64,000 bases of DNA from Bacillota bacterium (GTDB taxonomy: Bacteria > Bacillota > Clostridia > Lachnospirales > Lachnospiraceae), in NCBI GenBank assembly GCA_023407575.1, contig JAEYLX010000068.1:114117-178116 (forward strand), written 5' to 3'. The notes beneath the pieces are model-generated. The model was given only the letters and a program-made list of their open reading frames with translations. It ran no database searches and had not been told where the DNA came from. The position numbers and the translations under genes are program-made. Of the stretch, positions 26,862 through 34,546 are shown piece after piece; positions within the stretch are counted from its first letter, which is position 1, and the number at the start of each line of letters is the position of its first letter.

Positions 26862-27524
26862 TTATAGTAACCGAATATTATTAACCGATCCTGTTTCATG
26901 AAACTCTGTCCACTCACAGATATTAACCGCATGATCACCCATACGTTCAAAATATTTTGCAATCATTAAAATGTCAACACACTGATCCACATGATCGTTG
27001 GAAGCACGAAGTAAAGTTGCTACCTCTTCTTTCACTCTGTCAAATAAATCATCCACTTCATCATCTCTTTTTACAATTGCTCTTGCATTTTCTACATCTA
27101 ATGTTGTAAAGGCCGTTACCGAATCATGTACCATTTCCTTTGTAACTCTTCCCATTTCAGGAATATGCTTTGCAAGATTATAAATTGGAACTCTTTTTTC
27201 TCTCATAATAAGCTCAGCAATATCAGCTGCATGATCACCAATACGTTCCATGTCTGTTACTACTTTCAATGCTGTTGTTACTATTCTCAAGTCTCTTGCT
27301 ACCGGTTGCTGTTTTAAAATTAATGATAAACATCTAGCTTCAATTGTCTTTTCTATATCATTAATATTTCTATCACCTTGAATGATCTCGTTTGCTAACT
27401 CATCATTTTCTGTTTCAAATGCCTTCAAGGTTTTTTCAATGGCCTGTTCTATCAAATGCCCCATCTCAGTGAGATTTTCTCTTAATAACTGTAACTCATG
27501 TTCAAATGTTAGTCTAGCGGTCAT
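26862..27524 (-). CDS. phoU: phosphate signalling protein PhoU
   Basis: 220 aa, all-helical with the two PhoU repeats. Both repeats carry the metal-binding ERxGDHA motif (TDMERIGDHAADIAE near residue 80 and YFERMGDHAVNICEW near 195). It represses PhoR when phosphate is plentiful and modulates the Pst importer. AGGAGG nine bases before ATG 27524 fixes the start. Lies between pstB and phoB. Confidence 0.95.
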   Translation of the reverse strand: MTARLTFEHELQLLRENLTEMGHLIEQAIEKTLKAFETENDELANEIIQGDRNINDIEKTIEARCLSLILKQQPVARDLRIVTTALKVVTDMERIGDHAADIAELIMREKRVPIYNLAKHIPEMGRVTKEMVHDSVTAFTTLDVENARAIVKRDDEVDDLFDRVKEEVATLLRASNDHVDQCVDILMIAKYFERMGDHAVNICEWTEFHETGSVNNIRLL

Positions 27525-27584
27525 ATGTATACCTCCTATATACTTAATTATAGTGTCCATTACTTTTCCTGTCAAATTTCATTA

Positions 27585-28343
27585 TCAACCAAATCTACCT
27601 GTAATATAATCTTCTGTACGTTTATCCACTGGCCTTGTAAATAAAGTATCTGTAAGTGCAAATTCAACTACCTCTCCTACTAAGAAGAATGCAGTATAGT
27701 CTGAAATTCTTGCTGCCTGTTGCATATTATGCGTAACAATAGCAACCGTATACTTCTCTTTTAACTCTGACATTAAATCTTCAATCTTTAAGGTTGAGAT
27801 TGGATCTAGTGCTGAGGTTGGTTCATCCATTAATAACACCTCTGGTTCAACAGCTAATGCTCTTGCAATACATAATCTCTGCTGCTGTCCACCAGATAGG
27901 CTGAGCGCTGACTTTTTCAGACGATCCTTAACTTCCTCAAATAATGCTGCTCCCTTTAAACTCTCTTCAACAATTTCATCTAGTTTTGCTTTAGACTTAA
28001 TACCATGAATTCTTGGTCCATAGGCTACATTATCATAAATTGACATTGGAAATGGGTTTGGTTGCTGAAACACCATACCTATTTTCTTTCTTAGAAGCGT
28101 AGTATCTACTCTAGGATCATAAATATTTTCACCATCTAATGTTACAAGTCCATCTATTTTAACATTTGGAATTAAATCATTCATTCTGTTCAGTGTCTTT
28201 AAAAATGTTGATTTACCACATCCGGAAGGGCCAATAAAGGCGGTAATGGCCTTTTCTTTAATGTTCATATCAACACTTTTTAAAGCATGATTTGTTCCAT
28301 AAAAAAGGTTTAATTCCTTTGTTACGATTTTATCCTTACTCAT
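27585..28343 (-). CDS. pstB: phosphate ABC transporter ATPase
   Basis: 252 aa, the usual PstB length. Walker A GPSGCGKST, the PstB-typical FQQPNPFPMSIYDNVAYGPR, signature LSGGQQQR, and Walker B VLLMDEPTSALDP. Energises phosphate uptake. The start is the ATG at 28343: the longer frame begins at an ATGGAG that serves as its ribosome site. Confidence 0.97.
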   Translation of the reverse strand: MSKDKIVTKELNLFYGTNHALKSVDMNIKEKAITAFIGPSGCGKSTFLKTLNRMNDLIPNVKIDGLVTLDGENIYDPRVDTTLLRKKIGMVFQQPNPFPMSIYDNVAYGPRIHGIKSKAKLDEIVEESLKGAALFEEVKDRLKKSALSLSGGQQQRLCIARALAVEPEVLLMDEPTSALDPISTLKIEDLMSELKEKYTVAIVTHNMQQAARISDYTAFFLVGEVVEFALTDTLFTRPVDKRTEDYITGRFG

Positions 28344-28497
28344 AATAATCTCCATTCTTACGATTTCAGTAAATTTAGGTTTAAGCTTAAATATTGACAA
28401 GTAACTTTGTAGTATCCAAAGTTACAAATATTCAAGATTCTCCATTTATTTAACAATCTTTATATCTCTTTTTATTAGAATTTCCCATCATTAAACT

Positions 28498-29382
28498 TTA
28501 TATTTTATTTACATTAAACTTCTTTGTAAGGTATTTTGTTAATAAATTTATTCCCAGTACAATAATTAATAATACCAAAGCTACACCAAAAGCTTGATCG
28601 TATTTTGCATTTTCCATGAACAAGTATAACTGTATTGTCATTGTACCACCTGGTTGCAGTATTTTCTCAAATAGACCTTCTCCATATTCGCCTAACTTTG
28701 GTAGAAGAAATCCGCTTCCGGCTGTAAATATTAAAGCTGCTGATTCACCAACAATACGTCCAATGGATAAAATAACACCAGTTATTATTCCCGGCATCGC
28801 TGATGGTAATAGAATTGTACGTATCATATACCATTTGGTAGCTCCTATACCGAGCGCTCCGCTTCGGTAGCTGGAAGGAACTGTTTTTAATGCTTCCTGT
28901 GTATTTCTTGTAATCAGAGGAAGTACCATAATAGAAAGTGTTAATGCACCTGTTAAAACAGAAAATCCCAATTTTAAGGTTATTCCAAAAAAGACATAAC
29001 CAAATAAACCAAATATAATGGAAGGAATTCCGGCAAGGGTTTCAGTAGTAAATTCTATCAAACGAACTGCTCTTCCCTCTTTTGCATATTCATTTAAGTA
29101 TATAGCTGCACCTATACCAATTGGGATAGCGATAAGTAAGGTAATTACAATAATATAAATAGTATTAACAATATTGCCTGCAATACCTATGGTCCCCTTA
29201 ATTGTACTACTTACTGTAGTTAAGAAACTCCAATTAATTGAAGATACACCACGAAAAGTTACATAGCCTACAATTCCTGCTAAAAGCACTATAGAAATTG
29301 AGGCACAAAAATATATAATAATATACACAAATAAATCCAAGGGTCTTTGTCGCTTTTCAAAAATACTTTTACGCGTTGGCAT
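28498..29382 (-). CDS. pstA: phosphate ABC transporter permease PstA
   Basis: 294 aa membrane protein with about six helices and the binding-protein-dependent permease loop (ALKTVPSSYRSGALGIGATK then TILLPSAMPGIITG). The start overlaps pstC by 14 bases, so the two are translationally coupled. A 154-bp gap separates it from pstB. Confidence 0.95.
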   Translation of the reverse strand: MPTRKSIFEKRQRPLDLFVYIIIYFCASISIVLLAGIVGYVTFRGVSSINWSFLTTVSSTIKGTIGIAGNIVNTIYIIVITLLIAIPIGIGAAIYLNEYAKEGRAVRLIEFTTETLAGIPSIIFGLFGYVFFGITLKLGFSVLTGALTLSIMVLPLITRNTQEALKTVPSSYRSGALGIGATKWYMIRTILLPSAMPGIITGVILSIGRIVGESAALIFTAGSGFLLPKLGEYGEGLFEKILQPGGTMTIQLYLFMENAKYDQAFGVALVLLIIVLGINLLTKYLTKKFNVNKI

Positions 29383-30307
29383 TGTCTGCTCCCCCCTTCA
29401 TTACCTTATTTAGTGCAAGATTTATTAGCATTATGAAGGCAAATAGAACTAATCCGATTGTAAATAAAACTCGTTTATGTGTATCTGCAGCATAGGACAT
29501 TTCACTTACCACCGCTGTTGTTAAAAATCTTACAGAATTAAATGGTAGTGGAAGATTAGCACTGTTACCTGCCACGAGATTAATAGCCATTGCCTCTCCA
29601 ATTGCTCTGCCTACTCCAAGTACAATGGCGGTAATGATACCCGATTTTGCAGCTGGAAGAATTACTTTGAATATAGTCTGAATTTTAGTAGCGCCTAAGG
29701 CAAGCGATGCCTGTTTGTAATGTTTAGGGACAGCCTTTAAAGCAGATTCACTTATGTTGATTACCGTTGGCAAAATCATTATTGCTAGTACAATTACCGC
29801 TGAAATTAAGTTTGACCCACCAGTAAATTGATGATCTGGAGAATTCTTAAATAAAATTAATTCCAGTTTATAAATAATTGGATTTAATAATAGTATACCC
29901 AATAAACCATAAACAACAGAAGGAATACCTGCCAATAATTCTACTGCTGGCTTTACTATTCCAACAAGTGCTTTGGGCGCTGTTTCTGCCAGAAAGATTG
30001 CCGTCATTAATCCAATAGGAACACCAATTAATATTGCTAATAAGGTACCAACTATAGAAGTTAGAATAACATATAGTATTCCATAGGAAGGATTAGCTGC
30101 TGTCGGTTTCCACACAGTTCCAAATAAAATATCCTTTAACCCAACCTCAAATATTGCTGGTGTACCACTAATTATCATATATAATGTAATTGAAAAAACA
30201 GCCGCAACAGCAAAAAAAGCGCAGATAATAAAAACCAATCCGGCAGCCTTTTCAACACCCTTTTTCGTTTTATAACTTCCTATAATAGAGAAATTATTGT
30301 TACTCAT
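29369..30307 (-). CDS. pstC: phosphate ABC transporter permease PstC
   Basis: 312 aa with about six membrane helices and the EAA-type loop (ALKAVPKHYKQASLALGATK then VILPAAKSGIITA). PstC-specific features are the longer N-terminus and the GIPSVVYGLLGI segment. GGAGG six bases upstream of the ATG. Partner of PstA. Confidence 0.95.
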   Translation of the reverse strand: MSNNNFSIIGSYKTKKGVEKAAGLVFIICAFFAVAAVFSITLYMIISGTPAIFEVGLKDILFGTVWKPTAANPSYGILYVILTSIVGTLLAILIGVPIGLMTAIFLAETAPKALVGIVKPAVELLAGIPSVVYGLLGILLLNPIIYKLELILFKNSPDHQFTGGSNLISAVIVLAIMILPTVINISESALKAVPKHYKQASLALGATKIQTIFKVILPAAKSGIITAIVLGVGRAIGEAMAINLVAGNSANLPLPFNSVRFLTTAVVSEMSYAADTHKRVLFTIGLVLFAFIMLINLALNKVMKGGADNANA

Positions 30308-30398
30308 CCTATACCTCCACTGTGATGCCTGGCACCCCTATAACTTTATATATATACTAACAGCTTTTACAAACAGCTGTTAGTCTTTCTAATTCATG

Positions 30399-30429
30399 AC
30401 AAGTGAAACGACTTGTCGTTTCATCTTGT
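30399..30429. repeat. palindromic element, copy 1 (pstS-pstC gap)
   Basis: AAGTGAAACGAC-TT-GTCGTTTCATCTT inside longer ACAAG/CTTGT arms, about 14 bp of stem. The same 27-base core recurs at 31931-31957 with AA in place of TT. A 10-bp hairpin (30356-30365 with 30375-30384) lies just before it. In the pst operon these hairpins could lower permease relative to PstS expression. Confidence 0.65.
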
Positions 30430-30534
30430 TTTAGTTTACATTTCATAAACTATTTTTTTAACTGCTTAAGGAAGAATACCATATATGATACATATGGAAT
30501 TCTCCCTACTCTGCAGCTTATTTTTAGCTGTGTA

Positions 30535-31437
30535 TTAATCTACTGTAAATAATCCTACTGATTTAATTAATTCTTTTCCTTCTTCTGAATTTAAGTATTC
30601 AAAGAATTTCTGTACAAGTTCTGACTGCTCTGAAATCTCTCCCTTAGTAGCCATTACGAAAGGTCTGCTAAGTAAGTAAGTGCCACCTTTAATGTTTGCT
30701 TCGGTAGGTTCAACACCGCCAATGTTTGATGCAATTACGGTATCATCAAGTACATCTACTGATACATATCCAATTGCTCCAGGAGTACTTGCTACTTTAG
30801 CTAATACACCACCTGTACTGTTGATTTCATTAGAATATACACAAAGATCTTTTACTTCAACAAGTTCTTCAAAAGCATCTCTTGTACCAGAACCAGATTC
30901 TCTACCAATAACTACGATTGGTTGATCTGCACCGCCAACTTCGCTCCAGTTTTTAACGGCTCCTGTAAAAATCTGAGCAATCTGTTCCTTTGTAAGATCC
31001 GTTACAGTGTTAGCTTTATCCATGATTACTGCAATACCGTCGATTGCAACAACATTCTCAATTGCGCCTGCACTTGTTTCGGTGTCCTTAAGCTCTCTTG
31101 ATGCATTTCCAATATCAACTGTTCCTGCGAGAAGTGCTTCGATACCTGCACTGGAACCGATGAACTCTGGTGATACAACAACATCAGGATATTTAATCAT
31201 AAAACCTTCTGCAGCTGCGTTAGCAAGCTTTTCCATGGAAGTTGAACCAGCCATGGAAATTGTTCCACTTAAATCTCCATCATCTGTTGTGTCCGTACCT
31301 TTATCTGTATCTGTATCTGTTGAATCTGTACCTTTAGAATTATTATTTGAATCTTGACTTGAACATGCACCTAATGCAACTGTTAAGACAAATAAAACTG
31401 CCAATAAAATCGATAATTTTTTAAAATGTTTTTTCAT
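30535..31437 (-). CDS. pstS: phosphate-binding lipoprotein PstS
   Basis: 300 aa. Lipoprotein signal with lipobox L-G-A-C (C25), a Ser/Thr/Asp-rich linker, then the PstS binding fold: SGTISMAGSTSM, PEFIGSSAGIEALLAG, GRESGSGTRDAFEEL and VASTPGAIGYVS, which together bind phosphate. AAGGAG before ATG 31437 sets the start; the first Met of the longer frame lies upstream of that site. First gene of the pst-pho cluster. Confidence 0.96.
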   Translation of the reverse strand: MKKHFKKLSILLAVLFVLTVALGACSSQDSNNNSKGTDSTDTDTDKGTDTTDDGDLSGTISMAGSTSMEKLANAAAEGFMIKYPDVVVSPEFIGSSAGIEALLAGTVDIGNASRELKDTETSAGAIENVVAIDGIAVIMDKANTVTDLTKEQIAQIFTGAVKNWSEVGGADQPIVVIGRESGSGTRDAFEELVEVKDLCVYSNEINSTGGVLAKVASTPGAIGYVSVDVLDDTVIASNIGGVEPTEANIKGGTYLLSRPFVMATKGEISEQSELVQKFFEYLNSEEGKELIKSVGLFTVD

Positions 31438-31718
31438 ATTATTCTCCTTTTGTCTTTTCACTTTTCTCTTCTTTACACATTAAAGATAACATAACCTGTT
31501 TTATATCGAAATCATGATTATGTATAGATTTTGTAAAATATATGTGAAATCCCTCGGGCCCTCCCCCTTGGATTTGACTCATTACTAATCTAATTACATT
31601 AGAGATATGCAAGTTAACCTATGGATTAACGCAAACATAATCATAATCAAAATTCTTTATATCTATGTCAAAATAGATTTTATTAGTATTATTTGCACAT
31701 TAAAGTTTTTTACACAAA
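31438..31718. other. pstS upstream region
   Basis: Non-coding gap between pstS and the tRNA-Arg terminator, expected to hold the pst promoter and PhoB sites. I could not identify direct TTAACA-type Pho boxes with confidence. It contains an isolated GC-rich patch (31551-31571) enclosed by AAATCC/GGATTT arms (31547-31552 with 31570-31575), unusual in this AT-rich sequence. Confidence 0.4.
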
Positions 31719-31756
31719 AAAAGATATTATGATTGAATATAATCATAATATCTTTT
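31719..31756 (-). terminator. terminator of tRNA-Arg
   Basis: Perfect 16-bp stem (31719-31734 with 31741-31756), 6-base loop, then T-rich sequence in the minus direction. It starts seven bases past the tRNA 3' end. Confidence 0.85.
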
Positions 31757-31762
31757 AATCAA

Positions 31763-31836
31763 TGTGCCTGGCGGGATTCGAACCCACGGCCTTCCGCTTA
31801 GGAGGCGGACGCTCTATCCTGCTGAGCTACAAACAC
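31763..31836 (-). tRNA. tRNA-Arg(CCT)
   Basis: 74-nt cloverleaf. Acceptor GTGTTTG/CAGGCAC (with two G-T pairs), D arm GCTC/GAGC, anticodon arm TCCGC-CTCCTAA-GCGGA with anticodon CCT, T arm GTGGG-TTCGAAT-CCCGC, discriminator A. Confidence 0.96.
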
Positions 31837-31927
31837 ACAACATAGTTATTCTACTATCCTGACTTGCTTTAGTCAAGTCAATCCATAAACTAAATCAACT
31901 CATTATGTTCAATTTCAAAAACTTGTT

Positions 31928-31958
31928 ACAAAGTGAAACGACAAGTCGTTTCATCTTA
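31928..31958. repeat. palindromic element, copy 2
   Basis: Core AAGTGAAACGAC-AA-GTCGTTTCATCTT, identical to the copy at 30401-30427 except for the central dinucleotide. Located in the gap between tRNA-Arg and the DUF3881 gene. Confidence 0.65.
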
Positions 31959-31968
31959 TCATGCATAT

Positions 31969-32008
31969 GGAGGGCTCACTTTGCAAAACAATGCAACTAT
32001 GGCCCTCC
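31969..32008 (-). terminator. hairpin downstream of the DUF3881 gene
   Basis: GGAGGGC (31969-31975) pairs with GCCCTCC (32002-32008), enclosing a second stem TTGCA/TGCAA. There is no T run, so it is either a weak terminator or a 3'-end protecting structure. Confidence 0.5.
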
Positions 32009-32038
32009 ACTTAATATCTACATTATATTAGTATTCCT

Positions 32039-32917
32039 TTATGAAAACGAAATTGCACCTTGCATCCATATATTACCCTTAAATCTTCTGCCTACCACTG
32101 GTTCACCCAGTAAATCCTGCTTACTGATACACAGACGAAAAGAAATATCATTGCATACAAGCTGCAGATCATAAACTTCTTCCTTGGTCAGTTCATTTAT
32201 AATTAGATTACTCTCAGTTATGGTGGCAATAACGCTATAATTATCTGACTCTGATCCAAATGGAATGAATGAGGTGTCTACAATGGAATAGATATCTTCT
32301 TTCTTAGCTCTTCTTGAAATCATAGCATAGGTATCAATATCATCAATGGTCAAGCTATCAATTGCGTCCTGATTACCCTTTTTTGCTTCTGCAATTAAAT
32401 TGTTTCGATGCTTAGTTTCTGCCGACAGATTTCTAACCTGAACTTCATCTTTCTCTATGGGTAATAATATTCTTCCTTCCAAAGAAAGGGCAGCAAGTGT
32501 TATAGGAAAGGGGGTTGTCATTGGCATGTTCTGATTCTTTTTCTCCAAAAATTCAATTACATTTTGTAGATAGAAAATCAATGATACACCTAGTCTAAAA
32601 TCGTCACACATTCCCGTAAAGGCTTCAGAATCTACCCTTTTATTTATTCCGACTTCTTCCCGTGTACTTGTATTGGTTCCACGAATGCAAGGAAAGTAAT
32701 GCTCCATATGAAAATTCCCCTGGTCATCAAGTTCTCCACGCAGAGTAATTCCCATGCCTTCACCAAATTCTTTGGTAATCTCTGTTAAGTTACTTTTGTT
32801 AGATAATTCAACTGTATTCTTTGAGGTTGAATTATCAATGATATTCTCCAAAAGTTTATTTAACATTATTCTATTATTAATATCGCTAAATCCTATTGCT
32901 CTTAAATAACTATGCAT
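32039..32917 (-). CDS. DUF3881 family protein
   Basis: 292 aa from MHSYLRAIGF at 32917; an ATG five codons earlier (32932) is also possible and neither has a strong ribosome site. The sequence matches what I remember of DUF3881, a family confined mainly to Lachnospiraceae: the MHSYLRAIGFSDI opening, EGMGITLRGELDDQGNFHMEHYFP split around the centre, and a long alpha/beta C-terminal part. Soluble, no signal peptide. Function unknown. Confidence 0.7.
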   Translation of the reverse strand: MHSYLRAIGFSDINNRIMLNKLLENIIDNSTSKNTVELSNKSNLTEITKEFGEGMGITLRGELDDQGNFHMEHYFPCIRGTNTSTREEVGINKRVDSEAFTGMCDDFRLGVSLIFYLQNVIEFLEKKNQNMPMTTPFPITLAALSLEGRILLPIEKDEVQVRNLSAETKHRNNLIAEAKKGNQDAIDSLTIDDIDTYAMISRRAKKEDIYSIVDTSFIPFGSESDNYSVIATITESNLIINELTKEEVYDLQLVCNDISFRLCISKQDLLGEPVVGRRFKGNIWMQGAISFS

Positions 32918-33050
32918 AACTTTCACATCCAATCATAACCGATAAACTCTTTATATTTTACGCGCATCCTAATCTTTTCATGTAATAATTATTTATATCA
33001 TATTTTTACTTCAAAGACAAGTAGTACTGATCTTTCGTCGATACATAGAA

Positions 33051-34115
33051 CTAATCGATTATTGAATCAATTATAAATAACGTTAATTCTTTTGTTAAAT
33101 CCTTTTCAATCCACTCATTTGGTATCTCACCATTTGCATCCCTAATAATACGTATTACAGGTCTAGTAGGACATTGGGGATTCTGTCTTAAGACAATTCC
33201 AGTTTCCCCTAAGTTTGTTATTACAATTCCACCAGTCGGATATGCTGCCACAGAATCCAAGAAGATTTTAACTACATTAAAGTCAAATAATACTCCTGCA
33301 TGGCTCATAATATAATCAATTGCTTCATGAACCTTCATTCTCTTCGTTAGATTACCATAAACTCTACTATCAAATTCATCACAAACTGATGCTATTTTAC
33401 TTCCTATTTTAATTCTACTTTCCTTTAATTTAAAGGGATATCCTGAACCGTCTAATCTTTCATGATGATTCAATATAATCTCTTTTGATGTTGGGGACAG
33501 CCACTTCATATTCTCAACTGCCGAATAACCGTATACCACATGTCTTTTAAGCTCTTTTCTCTCCTTATCGGAACAGGTTTCCATCGTAAGATTATGATAA
33601 TCAAAAGCTAGATAGGTAAACCCAATATCGTGTAACAAACAACCAATAGCAATATCTCTAATCTTTGCTCTTGAAAGCTTTAATCGAAAGGCGATTATAA
33701 CAGAGAGTGCACAAACGTTAATAGAATGAGAATATGTACTATCATTTCTCTCTCTAATGCTGGATAAATTATAAATAACTTCTGGTTCCTTCATAATATC
33801 ATGAATTATATTATCTGCAACCTTTATAATCTCTTCCAGTTCCGTTTCGTTGTGATAAGAGTACTTAATTAGTATATTTCTAACTGCCTCTTGACATTGT
33901 TCCTGAATTTGTATTTCTAAACTATTTGTTAGATTGATTCCTTTACCAATCTCATCTTCAACGTAAATATACTCTATATTTAGCTCTTTCAAGCGTTTTA
34001 TATATTCCTTTTTTATTACTGTTCCTTCTGTCATTAATACCAATTCACTGTTACCGATGATGTCTTTCGCTAATAGTTCATTACCTGTCACAGAATCTAC
34101 TGAGATAATTCTCAT
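33051..34115 (-). CDS. HD-GYP domain cyclic-di-GMP phosphodiesterase
   Basis: 354 aa. An N-terminal DUF3391-like or unassigned region (1-110) precedes the HD-GYP domain. It carries the HD pair at 162-163 (CLLHDIGF), NHHERLDGSGYP (H217, H218, E219, GYP 225-227), and a downstream SVCDEFDS segment. The family hydrolyses the second messenger c-di-GMP, which would fit with control of motility (motAB is in this window). Soluble, single-gene unit. Confidence 0.88.
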   Translation of the reverse strand: MRIISVDSVTGNELLAKDIIGNSELVLMTEGTVIKKEYIKRLKELNIEYIYVEDEIGKGINLTNSLEIQIQEQCQEAVRNILIKYSYHNETELEEIIKVADNIIHDIMKEPEVIYNLSSIRERNDSTYSHSINVCALSVIIAFRLKLSRAKIRDIAIGCLLHDIGFTYLAFDYHNLTMETCSDKERKELKRHVVYGYSAVENMKWLSPTSKEIILNHHERLDGSGYPFKLKESRIKIGSKIASVCDEFDSRVYGNLTKRMKVHEAIDYIMSHAGVLFDFNVVKIFLDSVAAYPTGGIVITNLGETGIVLRQNPQCPTRPVIRIIRDANGEIPNEWIEKDLTKELTLFIIDSIID

Positions 34116-34443
34116 ATCAATACATCCTTTCCAGTTTATTTATATCTATACTATTTATACTATCTATATATTATAAATGGTGATTGTCATTTCCTATTAT
34201 ATCTTATCTCTTTCCTATTAATATTACAAGTAAAAGACCTATATTATAATAAGAAGTATTTCTTCCTATTTTTCATTATCTTACTATCTAAAATGGTAAT
34301 TACCTTTACCATTTTTAGGTATAATATTTAGATTTTCAACGATTTATTTCTTTCTTTTATGCATGATAACAAGTCATTTAGGAAATATTTAAATTGATTG
34401 TATATTATATATATATTTAGTTAAATACTAAGTAAATTTTTTA

Positions 34444-34461
34444 TTGTTATTTTTTTAACAA
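34444..34461. promoter_or_regulatory. Rex-like operator 1 upstream of adhE
   Basis: TTGTTAT-TTTT-TTAACAA differs from the Rex consensus TTGTTAAN4TTAACAA at one position. It lies immediately upstream of the -35 box. Rex is the NADH-sensing repressor that controls alcohol dehydrogenases in clostridia (established knowledge). Confidence 0.7.
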
Positions 34462-34466
34462 ATGTA

Positions 34467-34495
34467 TTTACAAACTGATTTTTATCTGTTATATT
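34467..34495 (+). promoter_or_regulatory. adhE promoter
   Basis: -35 TTTACA (34467-34472), 17-base spacer, -10 TATATT (34490-34495). Predicted transcription start about 34502, giving a leader of about 45 bases. The two Rex-like sites flank this promoter. Confidence 0.65.
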
Positions 34496-34510
34496 CTAGA
34501 CATAACGATT

Positions 34511-34528
34511 GTGTTAATTATTTAACAA
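34511..34528. promoter_or_regulatory. Rex-like operator 2 downstream of the adhE start
   Basis: GTGTTAA-TTAT-TTAACAA, one mismatch to the Rex consensus, placed just after the predicted transcription start and before the ribosome site AGGAG. Confidence 0.7.
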
Positions 34529-34546
34529 TATAAAGGAGTGTATATT

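Noticed and set aside
26849..26962. 38-codon N-terminal extension of PhoB overlapping phoU
   Set aside because: The receiver domain starts at the ATG at 26848, which has a strong ribosome site.
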